A stretch of 64,000 bases of DNA, taken from NCBI GenBank assembly GCA_965230535.1, contig OZ246010.1, positions 1,240,001 through 1,304,000 of the forward strand, in the 5' to 3' direction. A program made the translations under genes and the position numbers. Below the pieces are notes generated by a model. That model was given only the letters and a program-made list of their open reading frames with translations. It searched no databases and was not told where the DNA came from. Every line of letters starts with the position of its first letter. The stretch's first letter is position 1. The DNA comes from JAUILH01 sp965230535. Lineage in GTDB: Bacteria > Bacteroidota > Bacteroidia > Flavobacteriales_D > JAUILH01. This document shows, one piece after another, positions 35,157 to 43,608 of the stretch.

Positions 35157-36052
35157 GTGAAATCGTTCTAAAGGTTGAAAACCTGAACAAGAGTTATGGC
35201 AACGTGCACGCCTTGAAAGGACTTTCTTTTGAGGTAACCGCAGGTAGCGTTTATGGCTTTTTGGGACCAAATGGATCCGGAAAAACTACCACAATGGCAA
35301 TCCTTCTTGGGATATTGTCTGCTGATTCAGGACAGTTCTCCTGGTTTGGAAACGGACAGGATGATGCCAACAGAATGCGACTGGGGGCACTTCTGGAAAC
35401 ACCTAATTTCTATCCCTACTTGTCGGCCAGACAAAACCTTAAGGTAACCGGACTGATCAAGAACGTAGACAATCTTGAAACCAGAATCAATGAGGTTATT
35501 GAACGTGTGGGACTGGTGGGCAGAGATACCGATAAATTCAAGACCTATTCACTTGGAATGAAGCAGAGATTGGCCATTGCCTCAGCTTTGCTAAACGACC
35601 CTGAAATTTTGGTTCTGGATGAGCCTACAAACGGACTAGACCCTCAGGGAATCGCAGATATTCGTGAACTCATCTCAAGCATTGCTAATGATGGTAAGAC
35701 CATTATTATAGCAAGTCACATTCTTGATGAAATCGAGAAAGTTTGTACACACGTAGCCATCATGCAGAATGGTCAGTTGCTAAGCACAGGTACGCTTGGT
35801 GAAATTTTGGGTGGACAAACCAACGTAACAGTTGCCTCTGAAGACCTAAATGCTTTAAGCAATGCCATCGGAGAGCTATCCTGGGCCAAAGTATCCAGAA
35901 ATACCGGTAAAGAGTTGATAGTGGAAATTGAGAAAGACCATTCTACTACTATGCTCAACAAGGCGTTATTTGAAAAAGGCGTGATACTAAATACATTGAA
36001 AACAGATCAAAAGAATTTGGAATCTATATTCCTTGAAACCATACAATCATGA
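35153..36052 (+). CDS. ABC-2 exporter ATP-binding protein
   Basis: This 299-residue ATPase of the NatA/DrrA class has Walker A 'FLGPNGSGKTTTMAIL' (~36-51), signature 'TYSLGMKQRLAIASAL', Walker B 'EILVLDEPTNGLDPQG' and H-loop 'IIASHILDEI'. The C-terminal ~80 residues are the extra domain usual in this class. It pairs with the permease directly downstream (ATGA overlap). The cargo is unknown; relatives export antibiotics, sodium, lipids or glycans, or support gliding machinery (GldA-like). Confidence 0.88.
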   Translation: MSEIVLKVENLNKSYGNVHALKGLSFEVTAGSVYGFLGPNGSGKTTTMAILLGILSADSGQFSWFGNGQDDANRMRLGALLETPNFYPYLSARQNLKVTGLIKNVDNLETRINEVIERVGLVGRDTDKFKTYSLGMKQRLAIASALLNDPEILVLDEPTNGLDPQGIADIRELISSIANDGKTIIIASHILDEIEKVCTHVAIMQNGQLLSTGTLGEILGGQTNVTVASEDLNALSNAIGELSWAKVSRNTGKELIVEIEKDHSTTMLNKALFEKGVILNTLKTDQKNLESIFLETIQS

Positions 36053-36831
36053 TGAGATTATTAAAAATTGAGTGGGCGAAACTAGCCAAGTACCGTCCTT
36101 TCTGGTGGCTATTTGCTTTCTATTTGGCAGCTGCTCCATTATTCATGCTTTTCGTTGAGAGTTTCGACATCCCACTTTTTGAGATGGGAGCAGGCAAAAT
36201 GATCTATGGATTCCCTATGGGCTGGAATGTTGCGACCTATTTATCAAGTTGGTTCCATTTTTTACTCGGAATCATCATGGTGATTTTTGCCACAAATGAG
36301 TTCACATACCGAACAGCAAGGCAACACGTAATTGACGGACTTACCAGAAAAGAGGTCTTTATCTCTAAGTTAACGTTAACTGCAGCATTATCAATTTTCT
36401 CTACTTTCTACACGGCCGTACTGGCTATTATCGGAAGTTTAATATATGCCGGAGGTTTGGATAACTTCACTGACGGCATTGAATACATTCCGATTTTCTT
36501 ATTTCAAACATTTGGGTATCTATCCATTGCCTTCCTTGTGTCTTTCTTTGTGAGAAGTTCCGGGTACGCCATCCTTGTATTTCTTGGAATAATTTTCGTT
36601 GAATGGATCCTGAGACAAATCCTGGGGACAAATGTATCTGAGTGGATTGCGGTTTTCTCCCCAATAGGAATGATCTCCAAATTGACTCCAATTCCGTTTG
36701 CAGAGAAATTTTCGGGTTATTCGGATCCCAAATATATTCTCAGTACTGGTGAAAGGTTAATGTACGGAAGTCTTTATATATTGGCTTATTTGAGTATTAC
36801 CTATCGCATGATTATGCGTAAAAACTTCTAA
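36049..36831 (+). CDS. ABC-2 exporter permease
   Basis: This 260-residue membrane protein has about six hydrophobic segments in the ABC-2 arrangement: the first near residues 18-36, then 'SWFHFLLGIIMVIFATNEFTYRTARQHVIDGLTRKEVF', whose 'TYRTARQHVIDGLTR' coupling segment is typical. It forms the channel partner of the ATPase whose gene it overlaps by 4 nt. Substrate unknown. The final TAA interlocks with the TAG of convergent rsmG in a 4-nt overlap. Confidence 0.82.
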   Translation: MMRLLKIEWAKLAKYRPFWWLFAFYLAAAPLFMLFVESFDIPLFEMGAGKMIYGFPMGWNVATYLSSWFHFLLGIIMVIFATNEFTYRTARQHVIDGLTRKEVFISKLTLTAALSIFSTFYTAVLAIIGSLIYAGGLDNFTDGIEYIPIFLFQTFGYLSIAFLVSFFVRSSGYAILVFLGIIFVEWILRQILGTNVSEWIAVFSPIGMISKLTPIPFAEKFSGYSDPKYILSTGERLMYGSLYILAYLSITYRMIMRKNF

Positions 36832-37448
36832 ACCATTCTTACATAGACCACTTGCTTGGTTTCGAAGAAAGGCTCTTCGAAGAACTCTGGTAAACGATAT
36901 AATTCGTAGTCGTAATGTATCTCAGACATTTCTTCCTGAAGGTCTCCTCCCTTTAGGTATAAAATGCCATTTGGAAGTGCGTTTTTCTGCTCTTTGGATA
37001 TTTTGTTTCGCACCCATGGGATAAATCTGTTCATTCGTGTAACAGCTCTGGAAACAACAAAATCGTATTTGCCTGGGGCCTTCTCTGCTCTATCATGAAT
37101 GGCTGTGACGTTTTTCAACTGAAGCGCATCTACTACTTCCTGAACCACCTTAATCTTCTTACCAATACTGTCTATAAGCACAAACTCACAATCAGGGCAA
37201 GCTATGGCCAGAGGAATGCCCGGAAAGCCGCCTCCTGTTCCAACATCCAAAATTCTGGTGCCGGCTACAAACTCAATACAACAATTGATTCCTAAGCTGT
37301 GCAGAACATGATTCGTGTAAAAATTATCTATGTCCTTACGGCTAATTACATTGATTTGTGCATTCCAAAATGAATATAAGTCCTTCAACTTGGAAAATTG
37401 ATCGATCTGATTCCCCTCCAGATCAAAATACTTAGTAAGAATGTCCAT
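36828..37448 (-). CDS. rsmG: 16S rRNA (guanine527-N7)-methyltransferase
   Basis: This 206-residue SAM-dependent enzyme methylates G527 of 16S rRNA. It shows 'FSKLKDLYSFWNAQINVISRKDIDNFYTNHVLHSL', read in parts, and the SAM-binding 'ILDVGTGGGFPGIPLAIACPD' (~66-86), then 'KAPGKYDFVVSRAVTRMNRF'. Length and motifs match GidB/RsmG. It starts 2 nt after the stop of the sigma-factor gene, so the sigma factor and rsmG are probably one transcript. Confidence 0.95.
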   Translation of the reverse strand: MDILTKYFDLEGNQIDQFSKLKDLYSFWNAQINVISRKDIDNFYTNHVLHSLGINCCIEFVAGTRILDVGTGGGFPGIPLAIACPDCEFVLIDSIGKKIKVVQEVVDALQLKNVTAIHDRAEKAPGKYDFVVSRAVTRMNRFIPWVRNKISKEQKNALPNGILYLKGGDLQEEMSEIHYDYELYRLPEFFEEPFFETKQVVYVRMV

Positions 37449-37450
37449 GA

Positions 37451-38059
37451 TTAAATGCTACCCTTGGTATTCTTCATGATGTTGTACAGGAATTCACGCG
37501 CTCTAAACAACTGAGCCTTTACCGTACCCAGTGGCAAATCCAACTCAGTAGCGATCTCTTCATACGAATACTCCTTAAAATACCTCAACTCAATCAACTC
37601 TCGGTATCTAGGCTTTAGCTTAGTCACAATCTCACGCATCAACTTGATCTTTTGATCACGAATGGCCTCTTCTTCAGGATTTCGGCCAGTCGATTTCAAA
37701 TCAAAACTCACACGATCTCCATCGTCATTGCTAAAATCACTGTCTATAGACATGGTATTGTTCTTCTTCTTTCGAATGAAATCAATACAATTGTTAGATG
37801 CGATCTTAAACAACCATGTAGAAAAAGCATAGTTTGGCGTGTACTGATGCAGCCTGTTAAAGGCTTTCCCAAACGCTTCAATCGTCAAATCTTCAGCATC
37901 ATCGCGGTTATTAACCATCTTCAATAACATAAAAAAGATGGAATCACGATAGCGCCCCATTAGCTCGGCGTAAGCACTTTGATCCTTATCGTTCACCGCT
38001 CTTTGAACCAGTGCATAATCATGTTTGGCTTTTTCCGATAAATTGCTTCCTAGGCCCAT
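37451..38059 (-). CDS. ECF-type RNA polymerase sigma factor
   Basis: This 202-residue sigma-70 family protein has region 2 around 30-105 ('RDAEDLTIEAFGKAFNRL', 'STWLFKIASNNCIDFIRKK') and region 4 around 135-195 ('YRELIELRYFKEYSYEEIATELDLPLGTVKAQL'). A ~35-residue acidic linker separates them. No anti-sigma factor gene is adjacent, which is unusual for ECF factors. It overlaps the glycosyltransferase gene upstream by 10 nt and is followed by rsmG after 2 nt. The regulon is unknown. Confidence 0.88.
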   Translation of the reverse strand: MGLGSNLSEKAKHDYALVQRAVNDKDQSAYAELMGRYRDSIFFMLLKMVNNRDDAEDLTIEAFGKAFNRLHQYTPNYAFSTWLFKIASNNCIDFIRKKKNNTMSIDSDFSNDDGDRVSFDLKSTGRNPEEEAIRDQKIKLMREIVTKLKPRYRELIELRYFKEYSYEEIATELDLPLGTVKAQLFRAREFLYNIMKNTKGSI

Positions 38060-39186
38060 TTATTAGGTTTTACAAATGCGTTCGATACGTGGATCAACGG
38101 ATTTATGATTAAAAATATCAACTCTAAAAAAGGAGTTAAAACTAGTAATTCCCTTGCCCCTAATTTTTTGTAGATGGCGTTAAATATTAACAACTGAATG
38201 GTGATTCTGGTCATATAAAGTCCCAATGCCAACCATATATATGGCCCAAATAGGGACACCACCATGGCAATCGTAAACAGCAAAAGACTTATGGGATATA
38301 GGGATAACAAGACTTTGTGCTTGAATTTGTAAAATCCTGAGGACGAGAAATGGCGTTTCTTTTGCCACCACCAATCTTTAAATGAAGTTTTTGGCTTGGT
38401 CTTCATAAAGGCCGCTCCGTTCAACCGAATACTCACATTATCTTTAGTCGCCGCCTGGTTAATGAACAAATCATCGTCTCCGCTTTGAATGTGATAATGC
38501 TTCTTGAAACCATTTTGCTTAAAAAACAGATCTTTCTTGTACGACATGTTACGACCAACTCCCATGTACGGAACGCCAGCCAGAGCATACGATAAATATT
38601 GCATCCCAACCTGAACCGTATCAAATCGAATTAACCAGTTTAAAAAACCACGTTCTTTCATTTGAGGACTATACCCCAATACAATCTCATTCCCACTATA
38701 GCCCTTCACCATTTCACTGATCCAGTTTTCAGAATCCGGCTTACAATCGGCATCCGTAAACAACAACATATCATGCTTAGCACCTTTTACACCAAGTGTC
38801 ACAGCCATTTTTTTCCCATGTGTGTACAAGTCATGTTCATGAACGGTGATTACGTGTAGATGCGCGTATTTCTCCTTCATCTCACGGAGATAATCAGCCG
38901 TTTGATCCCAACTTCTGTCGTTTACAACAACCACTTGAAATTCACCGTAATTCTGTTCTAAAATAGCAGGCAGATTTGTTTTGAGGTTCTCCAACTCGTT
39001 TCTGGCAGCAATAATCACAGACACTGGTTGTCCTTCATGAAGCCCCATATTTCGCTCTTTGTAACGAGCCAACTTTAAGTAGAAATACAGGAAGTAAAAC
39101 ATCTGAATTAGAAAGAAAAATGCCACGCATGCCATTACGACAAACCACACATCTAACTTAACAGAAGATAAATCCTTGAGAACCAT
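38050..39186 (-). CDS. Membrane glycosyltransferase family 2
   Basis: This ~378-residue protein has an N-terminal membrane segment ('VWFVVMACVAFFFLIQMFYFLYFYL'-type, read in parts), a cytoplasmic GT-A domain and two or three C-terminal membrane segments. The GT2 motifs are 'VSVIIAARNELENL', the metal site 'LFTDADCKPDSENW' and a basic 'WWWQKKRHFSSS' in the QxxRW position. It resembles processive or lipid-linked glycosyltransferases. I start at ATG 39186; the TTG at 39198 lies within a perfect TATATTTG -7 box (39203-39196), nine bases before the ATG. Confidence 0.82.
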   Translation of the reverse strand: MVLKDLSSVKLDVWFVVMACVAFFFLIQMFYFLYFYLKLARYKERNMGLHEGQPVSVIIAARNELENLKTNLPAILEQNYGEFQVVVVNDRSWDQTADYLREMKEKYAHLHVITVHEHDLYTHGKKMAVTLGVKGAKHDMLLFTDADCKPDSENWISEMVKGYSGNEIVLGYSPQMKERGFLNWLIRFDTVQVGMQYLSYALAGVPYMGVGRNMSYKKDLFFKQNGFKKHYHIQSGDDDLFINQAATKDNVSIRLNGAAFMKTKPKTSFKDWWWQKKRHFSSSGFYKFKHKVLLSLYPISLLLFTIAMVVSLFGPYIWLALGLYMTRITIQLLIFNAIYKKLGARELLVLTPFLELIFLIINPLIHVSNAFVKPNKWA

Positions 39187-39195
39187 AGCTATATT

Positions 39196-39203
39196 CAAAT
39201 ATA
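39196..39203 (-). promoter_or_regulatory. -7 element (TATATTTG) of the membrane glycosyltransferase gene
   Basis: The minus strand reads TATATTTG, an 8/8 match, nine bases before ATG 39186. No TTG is seen at the -33 distance. It heads the glycosyltransferase / sigma factor / rsmG transcription unit. Confidence 0.4.
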
Positions 39204-39223
39204 CCCAGAATAAGCTATTGTAT

Positions 39224-39231
39224 TATCTTTG
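39224..39231 (+). promoter_or_regulatory. -7 element (TATCTTTG) of the tgt promoter
   Basis: TATCTTTG is an 8/8 match to TAnnTTTG, 24 bases before ATG 39256. A -33 TTG is not evident. It is back-to-back with the divergent -7 box at 39203-39196. Confidence 0.45.
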
Positions 39232-39255
39232 GCGATCTGTCTTTTCAACATTTTT

Positions 39256-40386
39256 ATGCACTTTAAGATAAATAATCAGGATTCAGGGTCAAAAGCAAGA
39301 GCAGGTGTCGTTTCTACGGCCCATGGAGAAATTGAAACCCCCATCTTTATGCCGGTAGGAACGGCAGGAACAGTTAAAGCCGTTCACCAACGCGAGCTTA
39401 AGGACGACATCAAAGCTCAAATTATTTTGGGAAACACCTATCATTTGTACTTAAGACCGGGATTAGATCTCATCGAAAAAGCTGGCGGCTTGCACAAATT
39501 CAATGGTTGGGATAAACCTATCTTGACGGACAGTGGTGGCTACCAGGTGTACTCTCTTTCAGGGACACGAAAAATTAAGGAAGAGGGGGTGAAATTCAAA
39601 AGTCATATTGATGGGAGTACACATTTGTTCACGCCCGAAAATGTGATGGACATACAAAGAACCATCGGGGCAGATATCATGATGGCCTTTGATGAATGTA
39701 CACCTTATCCATGTGACTTTGGATATGCCAGAAATAGCATGGAAATGACCCATCGCTGGTTGAAGAGATGTATCAAAAGATTTGATGAAACAGAAGGGAA
39801 ATACGGTTACGATCAGACGTTCTTCCCAATTGTTCAGGGAAGCACTTATCCGGACCTTAGAAAACAGAGCGCAGAGTTTATTGCTGAGCAAGGAAGAGAA
39901 GGCAATGCGATAGGAGGATTATCAGTTGGGGAACCACATGAAGATATGTACGCCATGACTGAGTTAGTTTGTGACATTCTACCAAGCGACAAACCAAGGT
40001 ATCTAATGGGAGTGGGTACTCCTGCAAACATCCTTGAATGCATTGCACTGGGAGTGGATATGTTTGATTGTGTCATGCCAACAAGAAATGCCAGAAACGG
40101 TATGCTCTTTACTTCTGAAGGCACCATCAACATCAGAAATAAAAAATGGGAAAACGATTTGAGTCCGATAGACCCAAATGGAGAAACTTATGTGGACACA
40201 TTCTATTCGAAGGCTTATCTACGTCATCTCATCGTTTCCAAAGAAATTTTAGGTGCACAAATCGCAAGTATTCACAATTTGGGCTTCTATTTGTGGTTAG
40301 TAAGAGAAGCAAGAAAGCACATTATGAACAATACTTTCCATAGCTGGAAAAATCAAATGGTTCCAAAACTGACATCTCGACTCTAG
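39256..40386 (+). CDS. tgt: tRNA-guanine transglycosylase, without the zinc-site cysteines
   Basis: This 376-residue TIM-barrel enzyme exchanges guanine 34 for a queuine precursor in GUN-anticodon tRNAs. Catalytic and substrate motifs are intact: 'ILTDSGGYQVYSLS' (nucleophile/base Asp region), 'DECTPYP', 'AIGGLSVGEP' and 'FDCVMPTRNARNG'. The usual bacterial CxCxxC zinc motif should lie before 'YSKAYLRHL', but the text there is 'DPNGETYVDTF', with no cysteine. The fourth ligand, His in 'SIHNL', remains. ATG 39256 is preferred to the TTG at 39229. The stop TAG overlaps the GTG of the next gene. Confidence 0.94.
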   Translation: MHFKINNQDSGSKARAGVVSTAHGEIETPIFMPVGTAGTVKAVHQRELKDDIKAQIILGNTYHLYLRPGLDLIEKAGGLHKFNGWDKPILTDSGGYQVYSLSGTRKIKEEGVKFKSHIDGSTHLFTPENVMDIQRTIGADIMMAFDECTPYPCDFGYARNSMEMTHRWLKRCIKRFDETEGKYGYDQTFFPIVQGSTYPDLRKQSAEFIAEQGREGNAIGGLSVGEPHEDMYAMTELVCDILPSDKPRYLMGVGTPANILECIALGVDMFDCVMPTRNARNGMLFTSEGTINIRNKKWENDLSPIDPNGETYVDTFYSKAYLRHLIVSKEILGAQIASIHNLGFYLWLVREARKHIMNNTFHSWKNQMVPKLTSRL

Positions 40387-41471
40387 TGAAAAAACTGGAT
40401 TGGTATATTGTTAAACGATTCCTTACGACCTTCATTTTTATGTTGGCGCTCATCATGTCTATTTCCGTAGTACTTGATGTGGCTGAGAATTTGGATCGCT
40501 TTTTCACACAAAATGCCACTCTCAACGAAATTATATTTGATTACTATCTCAATTTCGTACTGTTTTATGGAAATCAATTCAGTGGTTTCATAGCATTTCT
40601 GGCAGTTATTTTACTGACTTCTAAGATGTCTCGGGACACAGAAATTGTTCCCATTCTGGCTGGGGGAATCAGTTATGCCAGATTTATGCGCCCCTTTTTA
40701 ATTGGTGCCTCAGCAATTGTACTGGTGTCATTGATGATGAACCATTACATTGTACCAAACGGGAATGCCAAACGCCTGATCTTTGAAGAGAAGTACAACA
40801 GTAAAAAGTTCAATTTGAGCAATATCAAACAGGAGATTACTCCGGGAGAAAGCGTCTACTTCAGAAGTTTTTATGAATCTAATGGTTACATTGATCAGTT
40901 CTGGCTAACTCATAGGGACAAATCTACCGGAAAGCTCAATAAAATGTTCTACGCTTCAAGAGCAATTGGTGACAGCTCCTCAAGAAAATGGCGTTTTCAG
41001 GGAGCTTTTGAAAGAGATTTTGCGAATGCTGACTCATTGAATCATGACTTTAAGATGATTCCCATACTAGACACTCTGATGGGCTATACTTTGGCGGATT
41101 TCACAGCTACGAGAGAGCTTGCCATGACCATGTCTACCCCTCGTCTTTTGGAATACATTGAAGAACAAAAAAAATCGGGTTCCGCCAACATATCTTTTTA
41201 TGAATTGAAATTGCATGAAAGGAGCAGCTACCCCTTAATTACATTTGTTTTAACTGTTTTGGGAGTTAGCATTTCCAGTCGAAAATCGAGAAATGGCGTA
41301 GGAATTAATCTGGTCTTTGGTCTACTGGTAGTGCTCTTCTATGTCTTCGGTATACAATTCACTACCGTTGGAGCACTTAATGCTGGTTTCAATCCTTTCT
41401 GGGCCGTATGGGCACCAAACTTATTCTTCTTAGGTTGTGCCCTGTTCTTTTACTCAAGAGCTCCAAAATAG
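40386..41471 (+). CDS. LptF/LptG-family permease
   Basis: This 361-residue YjgP/YjgQ-type protein has three N-terminal membrane segments, a periplasmic region (~115-260) and three C-terminal segments. 'KLDWYIVKRFLTTFIF' and 'LDVAENLDRFF' are typical of the family's Bacteroidota members. Such proteins form the inner-membrane channel that extracts lipopolysaccharide with the ATPase LptB and passes it to LptC. Whether it is the F or G subunit is unclear. The start is GTG at 40386, overlapping the tgt stop as TAGTG, so it is co-translated with tgt. Confidence 0.88.
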   Translation: MKKLDWYIVKRFLTTFIFMLALIMSISVVLDVAENLDRFFTQNATLNEIIFDYYLNFVLFYGNQFSGFIAFLAVILLTSKMSRDTEIVPILAGGISYARFMRPFLIGASAIVLVSLMMNHYIVPNGNAKRLIFEEKYNSKKFNLSNIKQEITPGESVYFRSFYESNGYIDQFWLTHRDKSTGKLNKMFYASRAIGDSSSRKWRFQGAFERDFANADSLNHDFKMIPILDTLMGYTLADFTATRELAMTMSTPRLLEYIEEQKKSGSANISFYELKLHERSSYPLITFVLTVLGVSISSRKSRNGVGINLVFGLLVVLFYVFGIQFTTVGALNAGFNPFWAVWAPNLFFLGCALFFYSRAPK

Positions 41472-41472
41472 A

Positions 41473-42300
41473 TTACAGCTTAATGAGTTTGATGATGTAA
41501 TTATCCGGGAAATTTAGCTCTGGTAGTTCATCAAAAAAGCCGTAAACAGTTGAACCACTTCCCGACATTGAAGCATGAGCTGCACCTCTCTCAATCATGG
41601 TTTCTTTAATATCCATAATTTCCGGATGAACCAGGCCTACTGTTTTTTCGAAATCATTCTCAAGTCCGGACAAAGTTTTTAAATCTCCCGAAAGCTCATA
41701 TCCATCATAAGCAATACCCGTTGGTACACACCCTCCATAAGCTTCTTGCGACGATACATGAATTCCAGGATATACTAACAGAAGGTACTTATGAATGAAG
41801 TTGATTTCATTTGGCAACACATGAATCTCATCTCCTATCCCTGTCACTCTGGCCATTTTGTTGTTTATAAAGAAAGGACAGTCGCTTCCAATGCTCAACA
41901 ACAATTCATGAACGTCTTCATCAGAGAGTTCTAATTCACATGCTTCAATCAATCCCTTCACGAAAAAAGCCGCATCTGCGGATCCTCCCCCCAATCCGGC
42001 CCCAATAGGTATATTTTTGTGCAAATGAACTTTAAGAGCTGGCAGGTCTCCGCATTTCGCTTTCAAGCTATCATAACACTTGAATAACAAATTATCATCA
42101 GGTGCTCCGGGTAGGTCCAATCCTGAACAAATAAGCTGCATATCATTGTTCCTCTCAAAGTCAACCCCGACCTCAATCACATCAAACCAATCAATTGGCA
42201 TAAAATAGCCATCTATTTCATGGAAGCCATCTTCCCTTTTAGAAACGATTTTCAGGCCCAGATTAATCTTAGCATTTGGATACAACCAAAGAAATTTCAT
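41473..42300 (-). CDS. ispE: 4-diphosphocytidyl-2-C-methyl-D-erythritol kinase
   Basis: This 275-residue GHMP kinase performs the ATP-dependent phosphorylation step in the MEP isoprenoid pathway. The N-terminal 'PNAKINLGLKIVSKREDGFHEI' and the glycine-rich ATP loop 'IPIGAGLGGGSADAAFF' (~95-111) are diagnostic, followed by 'IGSDCPFFI' and 'SGSGSTVYGFF'. I start at ATG 42300; the in-frame codon at 42309 is TTG. A TTACTTTG (7/8 -7 match) lies six bases before this ATG. Its stop is 1 nt from the stop of the convergent LptF/G gene. Confidence 0.95.
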   Translation of the reverse strand: MKFLWLYPNAKINLGLKIVSKREDGFHEIDGYFMPIDWFDVIEVGVDFERNNDMQLICSGLDLPGAPDDNLLFKCYDSLKAKCGDLPALKVHLHKNIPIGAGLGGGSADAAFFVKGLIEACELELSDEDVHELLLSIGSDCPFFINNKMARVTGIGDEIHVLPNEINFIHKYLLLVYPGIHVSSQEAYGGCVPTGIAYDGYELSGDLKTLSGLENDFEKTVGLVHPEIMDIKETMIERGAAHASMSGSGSTVYGFFDELPELNFPDNYIIKLIKL

Positions 42301-42334
42301 ACAATTCAAAGTAAATGAAAATTGTGGAACAATG

Positions 42335-42342
42335 TATTTTTG
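42335..42342 (+). promoter_or_regulatory. -7 element (TATTTTTG) of the accA promoter
   Basis: TATTTTTG is an 8/8 match to TAnnTTTG, 27 bases before the accA ATG. The -33 TTG is not at the expected distance, so support is partial. Confidence 0.35.
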
Positions 42343-42369
42343 TAATTTCGAACCTCAAATTAAGATGTT

Positions 42370-43323
42370 ATGCCGAATTATTTGGATTTTGAACAAGGGA
42401 TCGCTGAGTTAGAAGAGCAAATTGAGAACCAAAAAGAAATTGGTGAAAAGTCTGATATTGATGTGAGTAAGACCATCAAGGATCTGGAGAAAAAGATCAA
42501 ATCAGAAAGAACAAAACTGTACAAAAACTTAACTCCCTGGCAAAAAGTTCAGTTGTCGAGACACCCGGACAGACCTTACACATTGGATTATATCAATGCA
42601 ATGACAGATGGAGAGTTTGTAGAATTGCATGGAGACAGAAATGTTTCTGATGATAAAGCAATGGTAGGTGGCTTTGGTGACATTGATGGCAAGACTTACA
42701 TGTTCATTGGTCAACAAAAAGGCATTAACACAAAAATGAGGCAATACCGTAATTTCGGGATGCCAAATCCGGAAGGTTATAGAAAAGCACTTAGATTGAT
42801 GAAATTGGCTGAGAAGTTCAACAAGCCAATCGTCACTTTAATTGACACTCCTGGTGCCTACCCAGGTTTGGAAGCGGAAGAGCGTGGACAAGGTGAAGCA
42901 ATTGCAAGAAACCTTTATGAAATGATGGTTCTGAAAGTACCGGTAATCTGTATTGTTATCGGAGAAGGTGCTTCCGGTGGAGCCTTAGGTATTGGTATTG
43001 GTGATAAAGTATTGATGTTGGAGAACACTTGGTATTCTGTAATTTCACCAGAATCTTGTTCTTCTATTCTTTGGAGAAGCTGGGACTTTAAAGAAACCGC
43101 AGCAGAGGCTCTTAAGCTAACATCACAAGACATGCTTAAGAATAAGTTGATTGATGGGGTAATTAAAGAACCTCTGGGAGGAGCTCATAACGATAAAGAA
43201 ACAACATTTAAGACCGTTAAAACTGAAATCGTTAAGCACATCAAGGCACTAGAGAAATTGAGTGAACAAAAGCGAATCGATCAAAGAATTGCCAAGTTTA
43301 CGAGTATGGGTGTGACTAAGTAG
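42370..43323 (+). CDS. accA: Acetyl-CoA carboxylase carboxyltransferase subunit alpha
   Basis: This 317-residue subunit, with AccD, transfers carboxyl from biotin to acetyl-CoA to give malonyl-CoA for fatty-acid synthesis. The N-terminal helical part ('DFEQGIAELEEQIENQK') is followed by 'LSRHPDRPYTLDYI', 'ELHGDR', 'GFGDIDGKTYMFIGQQKG', 'GMPNPEGYRKALRLM', 'TLIDTPGAYPGLEAEERGQ' and 'GEGASGGALGIGIGD', all family hallmarks. Length is normal. A small membrane-protein gene begins immediately after its TAG stop. Confidence 0.96.
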   Translation: MPNYLDFEQGIAELEEQIENQKEIGEKSDIDVSKTIKDLEKKIKSERTKLYKNLTPWQKVQLSRHPDRPYTLDYINAMTDGEFVELHGDRNVSDDKAMVGGFGDIDGKTYMFIGQQKGINTKMRQYRNFGMPNPEGYRKALRLMKLAEKFNKPIVTLIDTPGAYPGLEAEERGQGEAIARNLYEMMVLKVPVICIVIGEGASGGALGIGIGDKVLMLENTWYSVISPESCSSILWRSWDFKETAAEALKLTSQDMLKNKLIDGVIKEPLGGAHNDKETTFKTVKTEIVKHIKALEKLSEQKRIDQRIAKFTSMGVTK

Positions 43324-43608
43324 ATGTATCACAATCCTGAAGATCCCGATGAAAGGTTGAGAGACCTTGAATCTTGGAGAATTATATTTCCTGGGATGTT
43401 TGCCATTTTTGGCATTATTCTTTCGAATATTCTGAGTAGCGGAGATGATTCAACCACCATTATAGCCATTTCAGCAGCTTGTGGTGCAGCAGGTTTCGGT
43501 ATATATAGTCTTACTGAAAACTCTCCTTATAAGAGCAAAACAAAAATTGCAGTGAGCAGTTTGATCATTCTGATTTTAGCATTGATTGTAATCAAAAGTC
43601 TTAGTTAA
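43324..43608 (+). CDS. Small membrane protein of unknown function
   Basis: This 94-residue protein has a charged N-terminus ('NPEDPDERLRDLESWRI') and three predicted membrane segments (~25-42, 48-63, 75-92). I do not recognise a family. Its ATG follows the accA TAG with no gap, so it is probably translated from the accA message. The stop abuts the stop of the convergent lipoprotein gene with no gap. It may be a lineage-specific partner of membrane lipid synthesis, but nothing in the sequence proves that. Confidence 0.6.
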   Translation: MYHNPEDPDERLRDLESWRIIFPGMFAIFGIILSNILSSGDDSTTIIAISAACGAAGFGIYSLTENSPYKSKTKIAVSSLIILILALIVIKSLS

